From Chitinophaga oryziterrae (GTDB lineage Bacteria; Bacteroidota; Bacteroidia; Chitinophagales; Chitinophagaceae): DNA of 64,000 nt. The stretch covers positions 404,445 to 468,444 of the forward strand of contig NZ_WRXO01000006.1 of NCBI RefSeq assembly GCF_009758125.1, given 5' to 3'. The position numbers and the translations under genes are program-made. Below, in pieces: positions 7,388-17,192 of this stretch. The notes beneath the pieces are model-generated. The model did not search any database. It worked only from the letters and a program-made list of their open reading frames with translations, and was not told the DNA's origin. The first letter of the stretch is position 1. The number at the start of each line of letters is the position of its first letter.

Positions 7388-10300
7388 TCAAAGTTTAACA
7401 ACCCTGAATATGCCTGTTTTGCTGCCTCCTTCCAGTTTTAGTATATAAATGCCACTGGGCAGGAAACTGAGATCTTTACTGATCCTTGTTTCATGCTGCC
7501 TGATATTCCACTGCCTGAGTACATTACCCTGCAGGTCCAGCAGGGTAAGCTGCTTGTAAGACTGGTTATGCAGGTCTATTATAACCGGTCCGGTAGTGGG
7601 ATTCGGATATACGGTATTCACGGTAGTTTTACTATCCGTTTTTACTGCCAGACCTGTTGTAAGAAGTGTAGTTGTGTCATGTGCACAATTATCTATACTG
7701 AACCAGTTTATTTTATAGGTACCGGAGATTACATGCAGACCGGTGTAAGTTAATGCCGGTAAAGTAATGGTATCACTGATCGTTTTCCAGACCCCACCGG
7801 TGTTCGGCAGACTGATAGTCCCGAAGGTCATACCGCTATGTCCCACACTTAATGTTGCCGGCGCCGTTGTTAACACCCTGAAACTGATAGTATAACGACC
7901 CGCAACAGGTACATTGAGGTTGCTGTATGCAAACCAGTTACCTGCGTAGAGGTTCGTGAAGTTCTGTCCGCCGCCAACATCTGTACAGGTTTGTAAATAA
8001 GGGCCGGAAGCATAGGAAGAGGCGGTTTCGGCTTCGGTTTTATTATTGACCGTACAGGTATAGCCCGTTACGGCAACTGCCGTTCCGGATACGCTACCTG
8101 CGGTAGCAGTAATGGTATAGGTCCCAGGTGTATTACCCGCAATGAAGATGCCTGTATTGCTGATAACATTACCCGCACCGGTAACAGTCCAGGTGGGAGT
8201 AACTGTGATCACACTATCATATTGGTCGTACCCCTTTGCCGTAAATTGCTGTGCAGCGCCCAAAGGTACGGTAACGGTATCCGCCGGTGTGATGCGGATA
8301 GTGGTTAATACGGGAGCTTGTTTCACCTGAACAACGGAACTATCGCTGATGCCATCAGCAGTAGCTTTTATGACATAAGTACCGGCAGCGGTACTGCTGA
8401 ACAGGCCATTTGCGCTGATAGTAGCTCCGGAGACGCTCCATACGGGGGAGATGACCATCTGATTATTGTTCGCATCATAACCCGTAGCGGTGAACTGTTT
8501 TGTTTGCCCTGTATTCAGCATGGCCGTATCCGGTGTAACATTGATGCGCGACAAAGTCACGGAATCGGCATACAGAATATTAAGCCAGTTAAAGTTAAAG
8601 CCGGAAGTATTAGAATATATGCGTATGGTTTTGTGTCCCGGAGTGAAAGCAAGAGGGGCAGATGTAACTGTTATCCAGTTCTGCCATCCACCACTGGCGG
8701 GCAGGTTTACTGTTTGCAAAGTGGTGGTATCATCCATGATCTTTATACTGGAGGCAGTACTGACAGCCACCCTGAACTGTATGCGGTAGCTGGCGGAGTC
8801 CGGTACGGTAAGGTCATAATCAAACCAGGTACCACTACCTATATAACTGACATCCACACCACCACCTGTATCAGCCGTTGGTTCTGTGCAACATGAGTTG
8901 GAATTATCAAAGTTTTCCGCCTCTATTTTAACCGGTATGGGTTTATAGTTGGTAGCCCGCACAGTCATATCCGCGCTGCCGGAAACAGTTACGCCGTTTA
9001 CCGTAGCGGTAGCTGTAACTTTGCCGGTTGTATCCAGTGTAGCCAGCCCGTTTGCTGTAATCGTATTACCGTTACCGGTAATGCTCCAGACGGGGGTGAT
9101 GGTCATTGGACGACCGTTCTGATCAAGCGCTTTTGCCGTATACTGCTGCGTTTTTCCGGGTACAAAGGAGAGGCTGGAAGGAGAGACGATAATGGTATCT
9201 AGCACGGGTGTTCCCAACCCTTTCTGGTAGATGCGTACATAGTCTACTGTCATACTATCCGGCCAGTCGGCTTCAGTAATAGTACCACCCATACCGCCGC
9301 CAATGGCAACATTCAGTATTACATAGAATTGCTGATCAAAGGGCCAGTCCTTCCAGTCTGTTTGTGGGTTAACATAGGTATAACATTTAGTGCTGTCATA
9401 TGTGAACCGCAAAGAATCGGGCGTCCATTCCAGCGCGTATACATGGAATACGGTATCTACATCAGGCAGGAGAAGGGAAGCTGAAAGATGCCCTCCATTC
9501 GTCCAGTTATTGTTCTGGGTATGTACAGTTGAGAGTACGGTACCGAAATTATTACCTACATGTTCCATGATATCCAATTCCCCGCTTTTAGGCCAGCCAC
9601 CATAAGCGCTGGTTGTCGGCATCAGCCAGATAGCTGGCCAGGAACCGCGGGCACGTGGCAGTTTTGCTCTTACTTCCACTTTACCGTGCATAAAATCCAT
9701 CTTACCCTGTGAAATCAGGCGGCCGGACGACCAGGGTTCACTGGTATTACCTGTAGGGAAATCCTTTTTACCTTTAATAATAAGGCGGCCATCCTTCACA
9801 CGTATATTATCATGTGTTGTATCTGTGTATACCTGTTGCTCACCATTGATCCAGCCTTTGGGGCGTGGGTCAACGGTCCATTTCGTAGCATCGGGCAGCC
9901 CGTCAGTGTTAAATTCATCGTTATAGATCATGGTCCAGTTGGGGTTGCCTTCAAATATTACATTGCCTTTTGCGGGATAACTGCTGGCGTTGGAGTTTAC
10001 AAGTTCCTGTCCGGATACGTATAATTTCAGTGTAGTACGTGAATAGTTGATGGGAGAGTTACCATGCAATTTAATATTGGCCATGGTATCGTTTACACGT
10101 TGTACATCACAGATAGTAACACCGGATGGAAGGTTAGGACTTGTCCAGTTAGCTTTAGTAAGTGTGGGTTTGAATACATCACCATGCAGTTTTGCAGGGA
10201 TGATGGTACCGTTTTCCTGTCCCATCAGAATACGTGTATTGGTTAACGTGATACCGGTAGGATTAGGCGCCTGTACGAGATCAAAATACAAGATACCGGC

Positions 10301-10801
10301 CGCCTTTTTCCCATCAATATAATGTACTTCCACCCGGTTGAAATCCGTTCTTTGCTGTACACTCTGGAAATTGAAGGTGGCTTCTTCCCAGTGGTTGATC
10401 TGGCTTACCTTATAGGTGAAGTAAACAGCTTTGCTGTAATCATTACCCGGTTGCAGCTTAAACATGATCTCATCTTTTGTGCTACAGTACACCAGCATTT
10501 TAAATACGCTGCCATTGGAGAGATCAAACGAATCAGTCATATTACAGCCGGCGCTCATATACTCAAAACAGCTGGTGTCTTTCGTGAATTTTGCTACATG
10601 TGCGCTGGTATTAAGACCGGACAGATCGGGGTTAGGTACGCCAAACTCCACCTTACCGGTGGTGGTCGTTCCGGCGTAGTAGGTCCACCTGCCGGCGCAG
10701 GGACCGTTGCCTTCCATATCATCCAGTAAAAGGAATTGTGCTTTGAGTTGATTGCATAGCAATACACTCAGCAACACGAGAAGTGTTGAGATGTTTTTCA
10801 T
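7388..10801 (-). CDS. Secreted multidomain GH16 beta-glucanase with CBM6-like modules and T9SS sorting domain
   Basis: 1137 residues. Order: signal peptide (1-21, ending QLKAQ); an N-terminal jelly-roll domain (about 22-180); a linker domain; a GH16 catalytic domain (about 285-530) with SGELDIMEHVG, where Glu408 is the expected nucleophile, Asp410 the helper and Glu413 the acid/base; a Big_2-type Ig domain (about 535-620); a CBM6-like module starting PVKIEAENFDNS (about 624-750); two further Big_2 domains (about 752-918); a second CBM6-like module (NNKTEAETASSY onward, about 920-1045); and a T9SS C-terminal sorting domain (YPNPTTGPVIIDL ... FRVVKL). It probably cuts beta-1,3- or mixed-linked glucans at the cell surface or outside. 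It is the last gene of the sigma/FecR/SusC/SusD locus and its only glycosidase, so it probably defines the substrate (laminarin-like, inferred). Confidence 0.9.
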   Translation of the reverse strand: MKNISTLLVLLSVLLCNQLKAQFLLLDDMEGNGPCAGRWTYYAGTTTTGKVEFGVPNPDLSGLNTSAHVAKFTKDTSCFEYMSAGCNMTDSFDLSNGSVFKMLVYCSTKDEIMFKLQPGNDYSKAVYFTYKVSQINHWEEATFNFQSVQQRTDFNRVEVHYIDGKKAAGILYFDLVQAPNPTGITLTNTRILMGQENGTIIPAKLHGDVFKPTLTKANWTSPNLPSGVTICDVQRVNDTMANIKLHGNSPINYSRTTLKLYVSGQELVNSNASSYPAKGNVIFEGNPNWTMIYNDEFNTDGLPDATKWTVDPRPKGWINGEQQVYTDTTHDNIRVKDGRLIIKGKKDFPTGNTSEPWSSGRLISQGKMDFMHGKVEVRAKLPRARGSWPAIWLMPTTSAYGGWPKSGELDIMEHVGNNFGTVLSTVHTQNNNWTNGGHLSASLLLPDVDTVFHVYALEWTPDSLRFTYDSTKCYTYVNPQTDWKDWPFDQQFYVILNVAIGGGMGGTITEADWPDSMTVDYVRIYQKGLGTPVLDTIIVSPSSLSFVPGKTQQYTAKALDQNGRPMTITPVWSITGNGNTITANGLATLDTTGKVTATATVNGVTVSGSADMTVRATNYKPIPVKIEAENFDNSNSCCTEPTADTGGGVDVSYIGSGTWFDYDLTVPDSASYRIQFRVAVSTASSIKIMDDTTTLQTVNLPASGGWQNWITVTSAPLAFTPGHKTIRIYSNTSGFNFNWLNILYADSVTLSRINVTPDTAMLNTGQTKQFTATGYDANNNQMVISPVWSVSGATISANGLFSSTAAGTYVIKATADGISDSSVVQVKQAPVLTTIRITPADTVTVPLGAAQQFTAKGYDQYDSVITVTPTWTVTGAGNVISNTGIFIAGNTPGTYTITATAGSVSGTAVAVTGYTCTVNNKTEAETASSYASGPYLQTCTDVGGGQNFTNLYAGNWFAYSNLNVPVAGRYTISFRVLTTAPATLSVGHSGMTFGTISLPNTGGVWKTISDTITLPALTYTGLHVISGTYKINWFSIDNCAHDTTTLLTTGLAVKTDSKTTVNTVYPNPTTGPVIIDLHNQSYKQLTLLDLQGNVLRQWNIRQHETRISKDLSFLPSGIYILKLEGGSKTGIFRVVKL

Positions 10802-10830
10802 AACGGTTTATTTTACAATGAATAACAGGG

Positions 10831-10853
10831 GCAAGGATGTTCCCTTGCTTTTT
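10831..10853 (+). terminator. Hairpin with plus-strand T-run between susD and GH16
   Basis: GCAAGG (10831-10836) pairs with CCTTGC (10843-10848), followed on the plus strand by five Ts. Genes here run on the minus strand, so as a terminator it would act on antisense transcripts. In the sense transcript it is simply an intercistronic stem-loop that could affect GH16 expression. Confidence 0.4.
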
Positions 10854-10885
10854 AAAACATTATCGTGGAATAAAAAGTATCGTAT

Positions 10886-12349
10886 CTATAGATTCGGATT
10901 AACTAACGCATCGGCACCAGGTATTGGCATCCGGTAATTAGCTTTGGTGATCGCCTGGGCAGGTTGCAGATCTGCCGGGTCTTTATCAGCATTAGCAGCC
11001 TCCACTTTTTCCAGCCTTACCAGGTCGAACCAGCGATTCCATTCTCCTGCAAATTCCCAGGCTCTTTCATTCACGATCGCATCTGCAAAATCGGCCCCGG
11101 ATAAACCCGTTGGGAGGTCTTGCAGTCCGGCTCTTGCACGAACCGCATTCACGGCAGCATAGGCTTCATTACCGGGTGTACCGGTTGCCCTTGCCTGTGC
11201 TTCGGCATAGATCAGTAATACATGTGCATAACGGACCAGGATAACGGGATTGTTAGACATGTAGGTGGCCTTTGTACCGGATTGTATCGTGAATTTCTTA
11301 TAATACGGATGTTTTGTAGTGGTTTCCTGCCAGGGAATCGTATCTCCGTTAATAACAAATTCGGTAGAGAAGGTGGCATCTTTCCTGGTACCGGCGGGGA
11401 AGTTATTAAAGAACCGCAGCTCCGGGAAGAAGTCGCTCCAGCCGCCTTCATTCTCCGGCATGGTTGATAGGCCGTAGAATGAGTTGTAGGTAGACCACTG
11501 TCCTCTTGTAAAAAGGGTGAACACATCTTCTGTTGTACCACCGGCAAAGACTTTCAGGTAGCCGCCCTGGTACAGGTCAAAACCATAGGTTGCTTTATTA
11601 TCGATCACCTCTTTGGCCTTTGCGGCCGCCAGTGCGTATTTCGACTGGTCTTTCAGCGGCCATCCGGCTTCTGTAAGATATACATCTGCCAGTAATGCCT
11701 TCACGGAACCTTTGTTGGGCCTTCCCGGATCACGTTTGGTATTGGGTACCAGTTCCTCTGCTTTCGCCAGATCTTCTTCTATCAGTTTATAAACATCAGC
11801 AGGTGAACTCTTTGATAATGTAAGATAGGATGGTGAGTAATTCTCAGATGGAATAATAGGTACTTCTCCCCATAACCTGGTGAGCCAGTAATAACAAAGT
11901 GCCCGCAAAAAATAGGCTTCTCCTGCAATCGTGTTGATGGTGGTTTGATTACCATCCAGTACGGCAGAATAGTTATTGATGATGTTGGTGGTTGACTGGA
12001 TGGTCTTATAACAACCCAGCCAGATGGGAGTCATCCTGCTATTCAGGGAGGATACATTGAAGCGGTCAAATTCCCTGAATTCTTCTTTGTTAGAACCGGG
12101 ATGTGTGGTCAGATCATCACCTCCCATCGTCATCGCAATCTGTGACACGGTGGTAAAACCACTTGTCCAGGGCACCATTAAACTGCCGTATGCCCCTGTG
12201 AGCGCTGATTCCAGGCCTGCCATACTGCTGAGTGCTGCAGCGCCGCCCACCAGACCTTTGGGTTCTTCAGTAAGTTCTTTGCTGCAACCGGCTGCCAGGA
12301 ACAGGCAAACAACTAAGTATATTCTCTTCATGTTCATAGTAATTATCAT
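10886..12349 (-). CDS. SusD/RagB-family outer-membrane lipoprotein (PUL 1)
   Basis: About 487 residues. A lipoprotein signal (LVVCLFLAAGCSKEL; lipobox Cys about residue 22) precedes an alpha-helical TPR-like SusD fold. Typical blocks are AEAYFLRALCYYWLTRLWGEVP, VKALLADVYLTEAG and the C-terminal NERAWEFAGEWNRWFDLVRL. It caps the SusC porin on the cell surface and binds the glycan. The frame opens at an ATG (12349) sharing one base with the SusC stop (TAATG), indicating translational coupling. Internal ATGs at 12337 and 12331 give equally good signal peptides. GH16 begins 84 nt downstream. Confidence 0.93.
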   Translation of the reverse strand: MIITMNMKRIYLVVCLFLAAGCSKELTEEPKGLVGGAAALSSMAGLESALTGAYGSLMVPWTSGFTTVSQIAMTMGGDDLTTHPGSNKEEFREFDRFNVSSLNSRMTPIWLGCYKTIQSTTNIINNYSAVLDGNQTTINTIAGEAYFLRALCYYWLTRLWGEVPIIPSENYSPSYLTLSKSSPADVYKLIEEDLAKAEELVPNTKRDPGRPNKGSVKALLADVYLTEAGWPLKDQSKYALAAAKAKEVIDNKATYGFDLYQGGYLKVFAGGTTEDVFTLFTRGQWSTYNSFYGLSTMPENEGGWSDFFPELRFFNNFPAGTRKDATFSTEFVINGDTIPWQETTTKHPYYKKFTIQSGTKATYMSNNPVILVRYAHVLLIYAEAQARATGTPGNEAYAAVNAVRARAGLQDLPTGLSGADFADAIVNERAWEFAGEWNRWFDLVRLEKVEAANADKDPADLQPAQAITKANYRMPIPGADALVNPNL

Positions 12350-15300
12350 TAAAAACTAAGTGTTAATCCTCCTGTAATGGTTTTTGCATTGGGATAAGAG
12401 CCATAATCAATACCCTGACGGATATCACCTGCAGAAGAATTGGCTTCGGGGTCTATCCCGCTGTAACCTGTGATGGTAAAGAGATTGGTAGCACTGATAA
12501 AAAGCTTTATACCTGCGGTATTCTTCAGCATGGACTTTGGTATATCATAAGACAGGCTCACGTTTTTCAGACGAAGGAAATCTGCTTTTTCCAGGAAGCG
12601 GGTGCTTTGCGTAAAGTTCCTGTTGGTGGAACTGAATGCAGGAATATTGGAAGTTTCATTCACACCGGGGATATACCGGTCCTTTATATCTACCAGTGTA
12701 GCTTCCCTGGCATCACCACCGTAATACATGGCGGCCGCTTTGTTATAGTTTAATTTATCAAATCCGAAAAGCCCCTGCAGAAGGACGTTCAGGGAGAATG
12801 CTTTATAACTGAACGTATTGTTCCAGCCAATGGATGTTTTTGGGATCCCGGTGCCGATGACTGCGTAGTCACCTGCATCTATCACACCATCGTTATTCAC
12901 ATCCAGGTACCTGGAATCACCTGCTTTTGCGCCATATGCAGTGGCCTTTTCCTCTCCCGGTTTCCAGGTGCCGAGGTAGGTTAAACCCCAGATGGCTCCC
13001 AGTGGCTGACCCGGCATGATCACAAACTCTGATTGCGGAGACATGCCTCCACCTATTTTACGGTCATTTGGATCGAAGATCAGTTTTTTACCAGCGCCAA
13101 TAGACGTGACATTATTTTTAATAAAAGAAACATTGAACCAGCTATTCCAGGTAAAATGATGGTGATCTATCACCATACCTTCGAGAGAAAATTCCCATCC
13201 TTTATTTTGTACGGAACCTACATTCCTGGTAATCGTATTGCCACCCAGGTATAAGGGCAGTGATTCATTCAGCAGCAGATCGCGTGTATCCTTAATGAAA
13301 TAATCGGCCGCAAGTGCAATCCTGCCGTTAAATAATCCTATATCCAATCCCACATCCTTTTGTTCTGTGGTCTCCCATTTAAGATCGGGATTACCGATGT
13401 TACCCAGTACGATCCCATTGAGAAACGTAGCGTTGGTAAACGATGCAATCCTGTTGGAGTAAGAAGAAAAAGTACTGTAGGGATTTGCACCCTGACTGCC
13501 TGTAAGTCCCCAGCTGCCCCGCAGTTTTAAATTACTGAGTACGGATATGTCCTGGAGGAATGATTCTTTAGACAATATCCATCCCGCAGAAACAGAAGGG
13601 AAATAGCTGTATTTATTATTGCCCAGGAATTTAGATGCACCATCGCGTCTTAACGCAGCAGATACCAGGTATTTATCTTTAAATCCGTAGTTGACACGAC
13701 CTACTAAAGAAAATAAAGCCCATTTGGTATACCCCGAAGAAGGACTGCTGGGGGTACCAAGCGCAAGGTTATTCCATTGAAAAGATTCATAGGTGAGATT
13801 GGATGCACCGGCACTAAAGTAGTTGTAGACAGATTGCTGGTATTCCGCTACAGCAGTGATATCCAGCCGGTGTATATTATTGAATGACCGGCTGTAGTTC
13901 AGCGTGTTGGTGTTCTGTAACCTGATCTCTTTATTGGAACGCAGGCTACTGGTAGCTGTACCGGAATTGGTCACCTTACCGCCAAAACTCTTATTCTCAT
14001 ATTCCAGGTAGTTGGCGCCATACTGCAGGTTAAATGTAAGTCCGGGTAAAATATCAAACTTAAAACCACCTATCATGTTGGCAAGCATCCTGTCAGTAAC
14101 AGCCAGCCTGTCTATTGTGAGTGCAACAGGATTAGAGAAAACGGAGCCAACCGGATCGGCAATAGTATAGGTACCATCTGCTTTCCTCACAGGAACGGTT
14201 GGCGACCAGGTGATAGCCTGTGCTAAAGGACTACTGGGTCCATCAGCAGGGATATCAACATTCTGCGCTGTACTGTAAGAACCGGTGATATTGAGGAAAG
14301 CGGATATTCTGTTTGAAAGGGCCGCATTAATATTGGAACGAAGGGTGTACCGTTTGTAGCCGGAATTAATGATAACACCATCCTGGTTCAGGTAGTTACC
14401 GGAAATAAAATAACCGGACTTGTCATTCCCGCCTGCCAGGCTCAGAAGATATTCCTGACTGGGAGCGCGTCTGAAGATCTCATTCTGCCAGTTCGTCCCG
14501 CCTTTAGCGTAATAGTCGGCTATCTGTTGATCTGTAAAGGGTTTAGTCGTACCTACCGCTGTTGCATGTGCATTGGCTGTCGTCGCGAAATCACCCGCAT
14601 TCAGCAGGTCCAGCTTTTTTATCACTGTGGAAGATGAGAGCCGGGTAGTGAAGTTCACTTTTAATCCGCTTTTACCACCTTTCCTGGTAGTGATGATGAT
14701 GACGCCATTGGAGCCACGACTCCCGTAAATAGCAGTAGCAGCAGCATCTTTCAGTACCTGTACAGATTCGATATCATCCGGATTAATAGCGAAGAATTCC
14801 GCTCCTACAAAACCGTCTACTACATACAAGGGACCATTATCGCCATTGATAGAGTTGGCGCCACGGATCCTGATCCTTACACTGCCACCCGGAGAACCGG
14901 CCGCATTCGTAACCTGTACGCCTGATGCCCGGCCCTGCAGGACCTGGTCCAGCCTGTTCACCGGCTGCCCCTCAAATTCTTTGGAAGAGATAGAGGTGAT
15001 GGAACTGGTAATGGAACCTTTTTTTTGTTCGCCATAACCTATTACTACCAGCTCATTGATATTGGAGGTTGACAACTGCAGTGTTACTGCTATTTCCGTT
15101 TTACCCGCTACCGGTACCTCTTCTTTGTTATAACCCAGGGATGAAATGATCAGCACTGCATTTTCGTCCGGTACACTGATCGTGTATTCCCCTTTGTCAT
15201 TGGTCAGCACTCCTTTGGTAGTACCCTTTACCTGTATGGTAACACCGGGAAGTGGTTCTCCTTTGGCATCTGTAATTTTCCCTTTTATTTCCCTTTCAGC

Positions 15301-15714
15301 TATCGTCATCTGGGGAGCCGTATCATCCGGCTGTTTACGTTTAACAATGATGATCTTCTCCGTGATAGTGTAGGTGAGTGGCTGATTCCGAAAACAGGCA
15401 TCCAGTGCCTGTTTCAGGGAGGCTTCTTTTAATTGCAACGTCACTTCATGCCCGTGGAATAATTGTTCATCGGTATACAGGAATGTATAACCGGTTTGTT
15501 TCCTTATCTCGTTAAAAACTTTATCCAGAGACGTATTGTGTTGGGAAAGGGTAACTGTTTGTGAAAATCCTGCGGCATTTACCTCCAGCAGTACAATAGT
15601 CATCAAAAGCGCCGTTAATTTCATAATCAGTAACGTTTTTGCTGATAAGCGTGGAATTTTTTTGTTCCTGGCAAAGCAGGTCCTCCTGCTTTGGGAAAAA
15701 AGCATCAATTGCAT
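12349..15714 (-). CDS. SusC/RagA TonB-dependent transporter with STN domain (PUL 1)
   Basis: 1121 residues. Leader and hydrophobic signal (MKLTALLMTIVLLEVNAAGF, residues 31-50); STN secretin/TonB N-terminal domain (about 53-126); carboxypeptidase-regulatory-like domain (about 142-215); the SusC box ELVVIGYGEQKKGS; TonB plug (about 230-345) with the VLKDAAATAIYGSRGSNGVIIITT block; and a 22-strand barrel to the C-terminal aromatic-ending GGLTLSF. It imports oligosaccharide across the outer membrane. The STN domain is the part that, in sigma/FecR systems, touches FecR to signal substrate uptake, which fits the adjacent fecR and sigma genes. The start is uncertain: 15714 gives a 30-residue leader before the signal peptide, as often seen in Chitinophaga; Met31 is an alternative. 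Confidence 0.93.
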   Translation of the reverse strand: MQLMLFSQSRRTCFARNKKIPRLSAKTLLIMKLTALLMTIVLLEVNAAGFSQTVTLSQHNTSLDKVFNEIRKQTGYTFLYTDEQLFHGHEVTLQLKEASLKQALDACFRNQPLTYTITEKIIIVKRKQPDDTAPQMTIAEREIKGKITDAKGEPLPGVTIQVKGTTKGVLTNDKGEYTISVPDENAVLIISSLGYNKEEVPVAGKTEIAVTLQLSTSNINELVVIGYGEQKKGSITSSITSISSKEFEGQPVNRLDQVLQGRASGVQVTNAAGSPGGSVRIRIRGANSINGDNGPLYVVDGFVGAEFFAINPDDIESVQVLKDAAATAIYGSRGSNGVIIITTRKGGKSGLKVNFTTRLSSSTVIKKLDLLNAGDFATTANAHATAVGTTKPFTDQQIADYYAKGGTNWQNEIFRRAPSQEYLLSLAGGNDKSGYFISGNYLNQDGVIINSGYKRYTLRSNINAALSNRISAFLNITGSYSTAQNVDIPADGPSSPLAQAITWSPTVPVRKADGTYTIADPVGSVFSNPVALTIDRLAVTDRMLANMIGGFKFDILPGLTFNLQYGANYLEYENKSFGGKVTNSGTATSSLRSNKEIRLQNTNTLNYSRSFNNIHRLDITAVAEYQQSVYNYFSAGASNLTYESFQWNNLALGTPSSPSSGYTKWALFSLVGRVNYGFKDKYLVSAALRRDGASKFLGNNKYSYFPSVSAGWILSKESFLQDISVLSNLKLRGSWGLTGSQGANPYSTFSSYSNRIASFTNATFLNGIVLGNIGNPDLKWETTEQKDVGLDIGLFNGRIALAADYFIKDTRDLLLNESLPLYLGGNTITRNVGSVQNKGWEFSLEGMVIDHHHFTWNSWFNVSFIKNNVTSIGAGKKLIFDPNDRKIGGGMSPQSEFVIMPGQPLGAIWGLTYLGTWKPGEEKATAYGAKAGDSRYLDVNNDGVIDAGDYAVIGTGIPKTSIGWNNTFSYKAFSLNVLLQGLFGFDKLNYNKAAAMYYGGDAREATLVDIKDRYIPGVNETSNIPAFSSTNRNFTQSTRFLEKADFLRLKNVSLSYDIPKSMLKNTAGIKLFISATNLFTITGYSGIDPEANSSAGDIRQGIDYGSYPNAKTITGGLTLSF

Positions 15715-15721
15715 ACATTTG
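15690..15721 (+). promoter_or_regulatory. Plus-strand promoter antisense to the susC start
   Basis: TTTG (15690-15693), a 20-nt spacer, and TACATTTG (15714-15721), a full match to the Bacteroidota TTTG-N19..21-TAnnTTTG promoter. It overlaps the susC start codon region on the opposite strand and points at the hairpin terminator at 15784-15816. Confidence 0.45.
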
Positions 15722-15816
15722 TATGGTTTGGGTAAATAATGAATAATTGCGCTAAACGATTGTAATTTATTGACCTGAATTTTCCGGGAGCGGTACGAAC
15801 GCTTCCGGTTTTTTTT
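15722..15816 (+). ncRNA. Candidate antisense RNA at the susC leader
   Basis: A promoter-like sequence ending at 15721 and a terminator ending at 15816 define a possible RNA of about 85-90 nt on the plus strand, complementary to the susC 5' UTR. No ORF lies in it. Cis-antisense RNAs at susC starts are known in Bacteroides polysaccharide loci; presence here is inferred from the two signals only. Confidence 0.35.
15784..15816 (+). terminator. Intrinsic terminator, plus strand, in the fecR-susC gap
   Basis: CCGGGAGCG (15784-15792) pairs with CGCTTCCGG (15800-15808, one G-T) and is followed by eight Ts on the plus strand. The minus-strand reading has no T-run, so it is directional and opposite to the flanking genes. 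Confidence 0.6.
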
Positions 15817-15890
15817 GCCGGGTGGTCAACGTGGAATTCAAGTACAGGTATAAGAATATTAAGGACTCATCACTACAGCATTTAAATATT

Positions 15891-17069
15891 TTATGGTGAT
15901 ACAATGATTTGTTTTCCGCGTATTTCAAAATGAACTTCACCGGTAAGTTCCAGCGTATGCAGCAGTTGTGATACCTCTGCGTTCCTGGGTATTATACCCC
16001 GGAAGTGAGCCGGAACGGGCGCTTTGTATACAACGTCCACATCATACCAGCGGGCTATCTGCCTCATGACAGACTGGATATCATTTCCTTCAAACTGGAA
16101 TGAACCGTTCTTCCAGGCTACTGCTTCTTCCGTATTCACATGGTCCAGTACTTCCATCGTACCGTTATGCCTGTTTAAACTGGCACCCTGACCGGGTTGC
16201 AGACGTTTGGCACTGCCGTTACCCGTTACTTTTACTGCACCTTCCAGCAAAGTCGTTTTTACCAGTTCTTCTTCTTCATAGGCCATAATATTGAATCTGG
16301 TCCCCAACACATCTACTTTCATCGGGCCGGTATTTATATTCACACGAAAGGGCAGGGCAGAAGAGTGAGCTACTTCAAAATAGGCTTCCCCGGTAAGTTC
16401 TACGTTCCTTTCTTTGCCAGTAAAAGCTGTCGGATATTTTAATGAGCTGGCGGCATTCAGCCATACTTTGGTACCATCCTGCAATTGAAGCTGGAACTGG
16501 CCGCCGCGTGGCGTACGCAGGGTATTGTACTGTACTTCGGCATTTGGTGTTGCACCATTATGCGTATACGTGAGGTGACCGCTGCCCGGTTTAATGATCT
16601 GTGTATTGCCCTGTTGTGCAAGCGTGCCGTTTACAGCACTATCCAGCGGAATTTGTGTACCGTCTGCCAGTACGAGCACGGCCCGGTTCCCACCGGGAGT
16701 AATAGCAGGTTGTACGGCAGCTATTGGAAGTGGTTGTTTGTGTGGTTGCAGCAGCAGATATGCGCCGGCGGAAATGATTAATAAGGCGATGGCAGCAGCA
16801 ACAGCCATCCATTTGTAAAGCGTCACAGGTTTAGCGGCCGTAGCATGATCGGCAGCCAGTATTTTATCAGCAACCTTGTCCCAATAGGCGGTATTATAAG
16901 CAGTATTATCCGCTGGCATTCCCTCCAGCAGTATTGTTTCTATCTGCCGGGAAATGTTGCCTGTCTGATCTGCTTTGATCAGGTCTGACAATTCCTGTAA
17001 TTCATCAACGGTAGCAGTATGACTGGCAGCCTGCAGAATCAGGTACGCTAAGCGATCTTGGACTTGCAA
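15891..17069 (-). CDS. FecR-type anti-sigma factor (PUL 1)
   Basis: 392 residues. A cytoplasmic N-terminal region that would hold the ECF sigma factor (about 1-84), one membrane helix (WMAVAAAIALLIISAGAYLL, about 87-106), the periplasmic FecR domain (LRTPRGGQFQLQLQDGTKVW through TTLLEGAVKV), and a C-terminal DUF4974/STN-like domain (IQSVMRQIARWYDVDVVY ... RGKQIIV). It keeps the neighbouring sigma factor inactive until the STN domain of SusC reports substrate. It lies between the sigma gene (123 nt upstream) and susC (176 nt downstream). Confidence 0.93.
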   Translation of the reverse strand: MQVQDRLAYLILQAASHTATVDELQELSDLIKADQTGNISRQIETILLEGMPADNTAYNTAYWDKVADKILAADHATAAKPVTLYKWMAVAAAIALLIISAGAYLLLQPHKQPLPIAAVQPAITPGGNRAVLVLADGTQIPLDSAVNGTLAQQGNTQIIKPGSGHLTYTHNGATPNAEVQYNTLRTPRGGQFQLQLQDGTKVWLNAASSLKYPTAFTGKERNVELTGEAYFEVAHSSALPFRVNINTGPMKVDVLGTRFNIMAYEEEELVKTTLLEGAVKVTGNGSAKRLQPGQGASLNRHNGTMEVLDHVNTEEAVAWKNGSFQFEGNDIQSVMRQIARWYDVDVVYKAPVPAHFRGIIPRNAEVSQLLHTLELTGEVHFEIRGKQIIVSP

Positions 17070-17192
17070 TTTTTATCTTTTTAAACGTGGCTTTTTCAGT
17101 AAACGTGTTATTATTCCCCCCCAAAGAGTATATGCCCTATTATAACAGACGCCCGGGGATACATTTAGGACCTATCAACCGGAAAATATTTT

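Noticed and set aside
8000..10800. Long plus-strand frames opposite the GH16 gene
   Set aside because: They mirror a repetitive, Thr/Val-rich coding sequence on the minus strand and lack start signals or families.
15521..15718. Alternative frame at the susC start (MYAIDAFF...)
   Set aside because: It overlaps the SusC leader, and the SusC frame carries the signal peptide and STN domain without interruption; no frameshift is needed.
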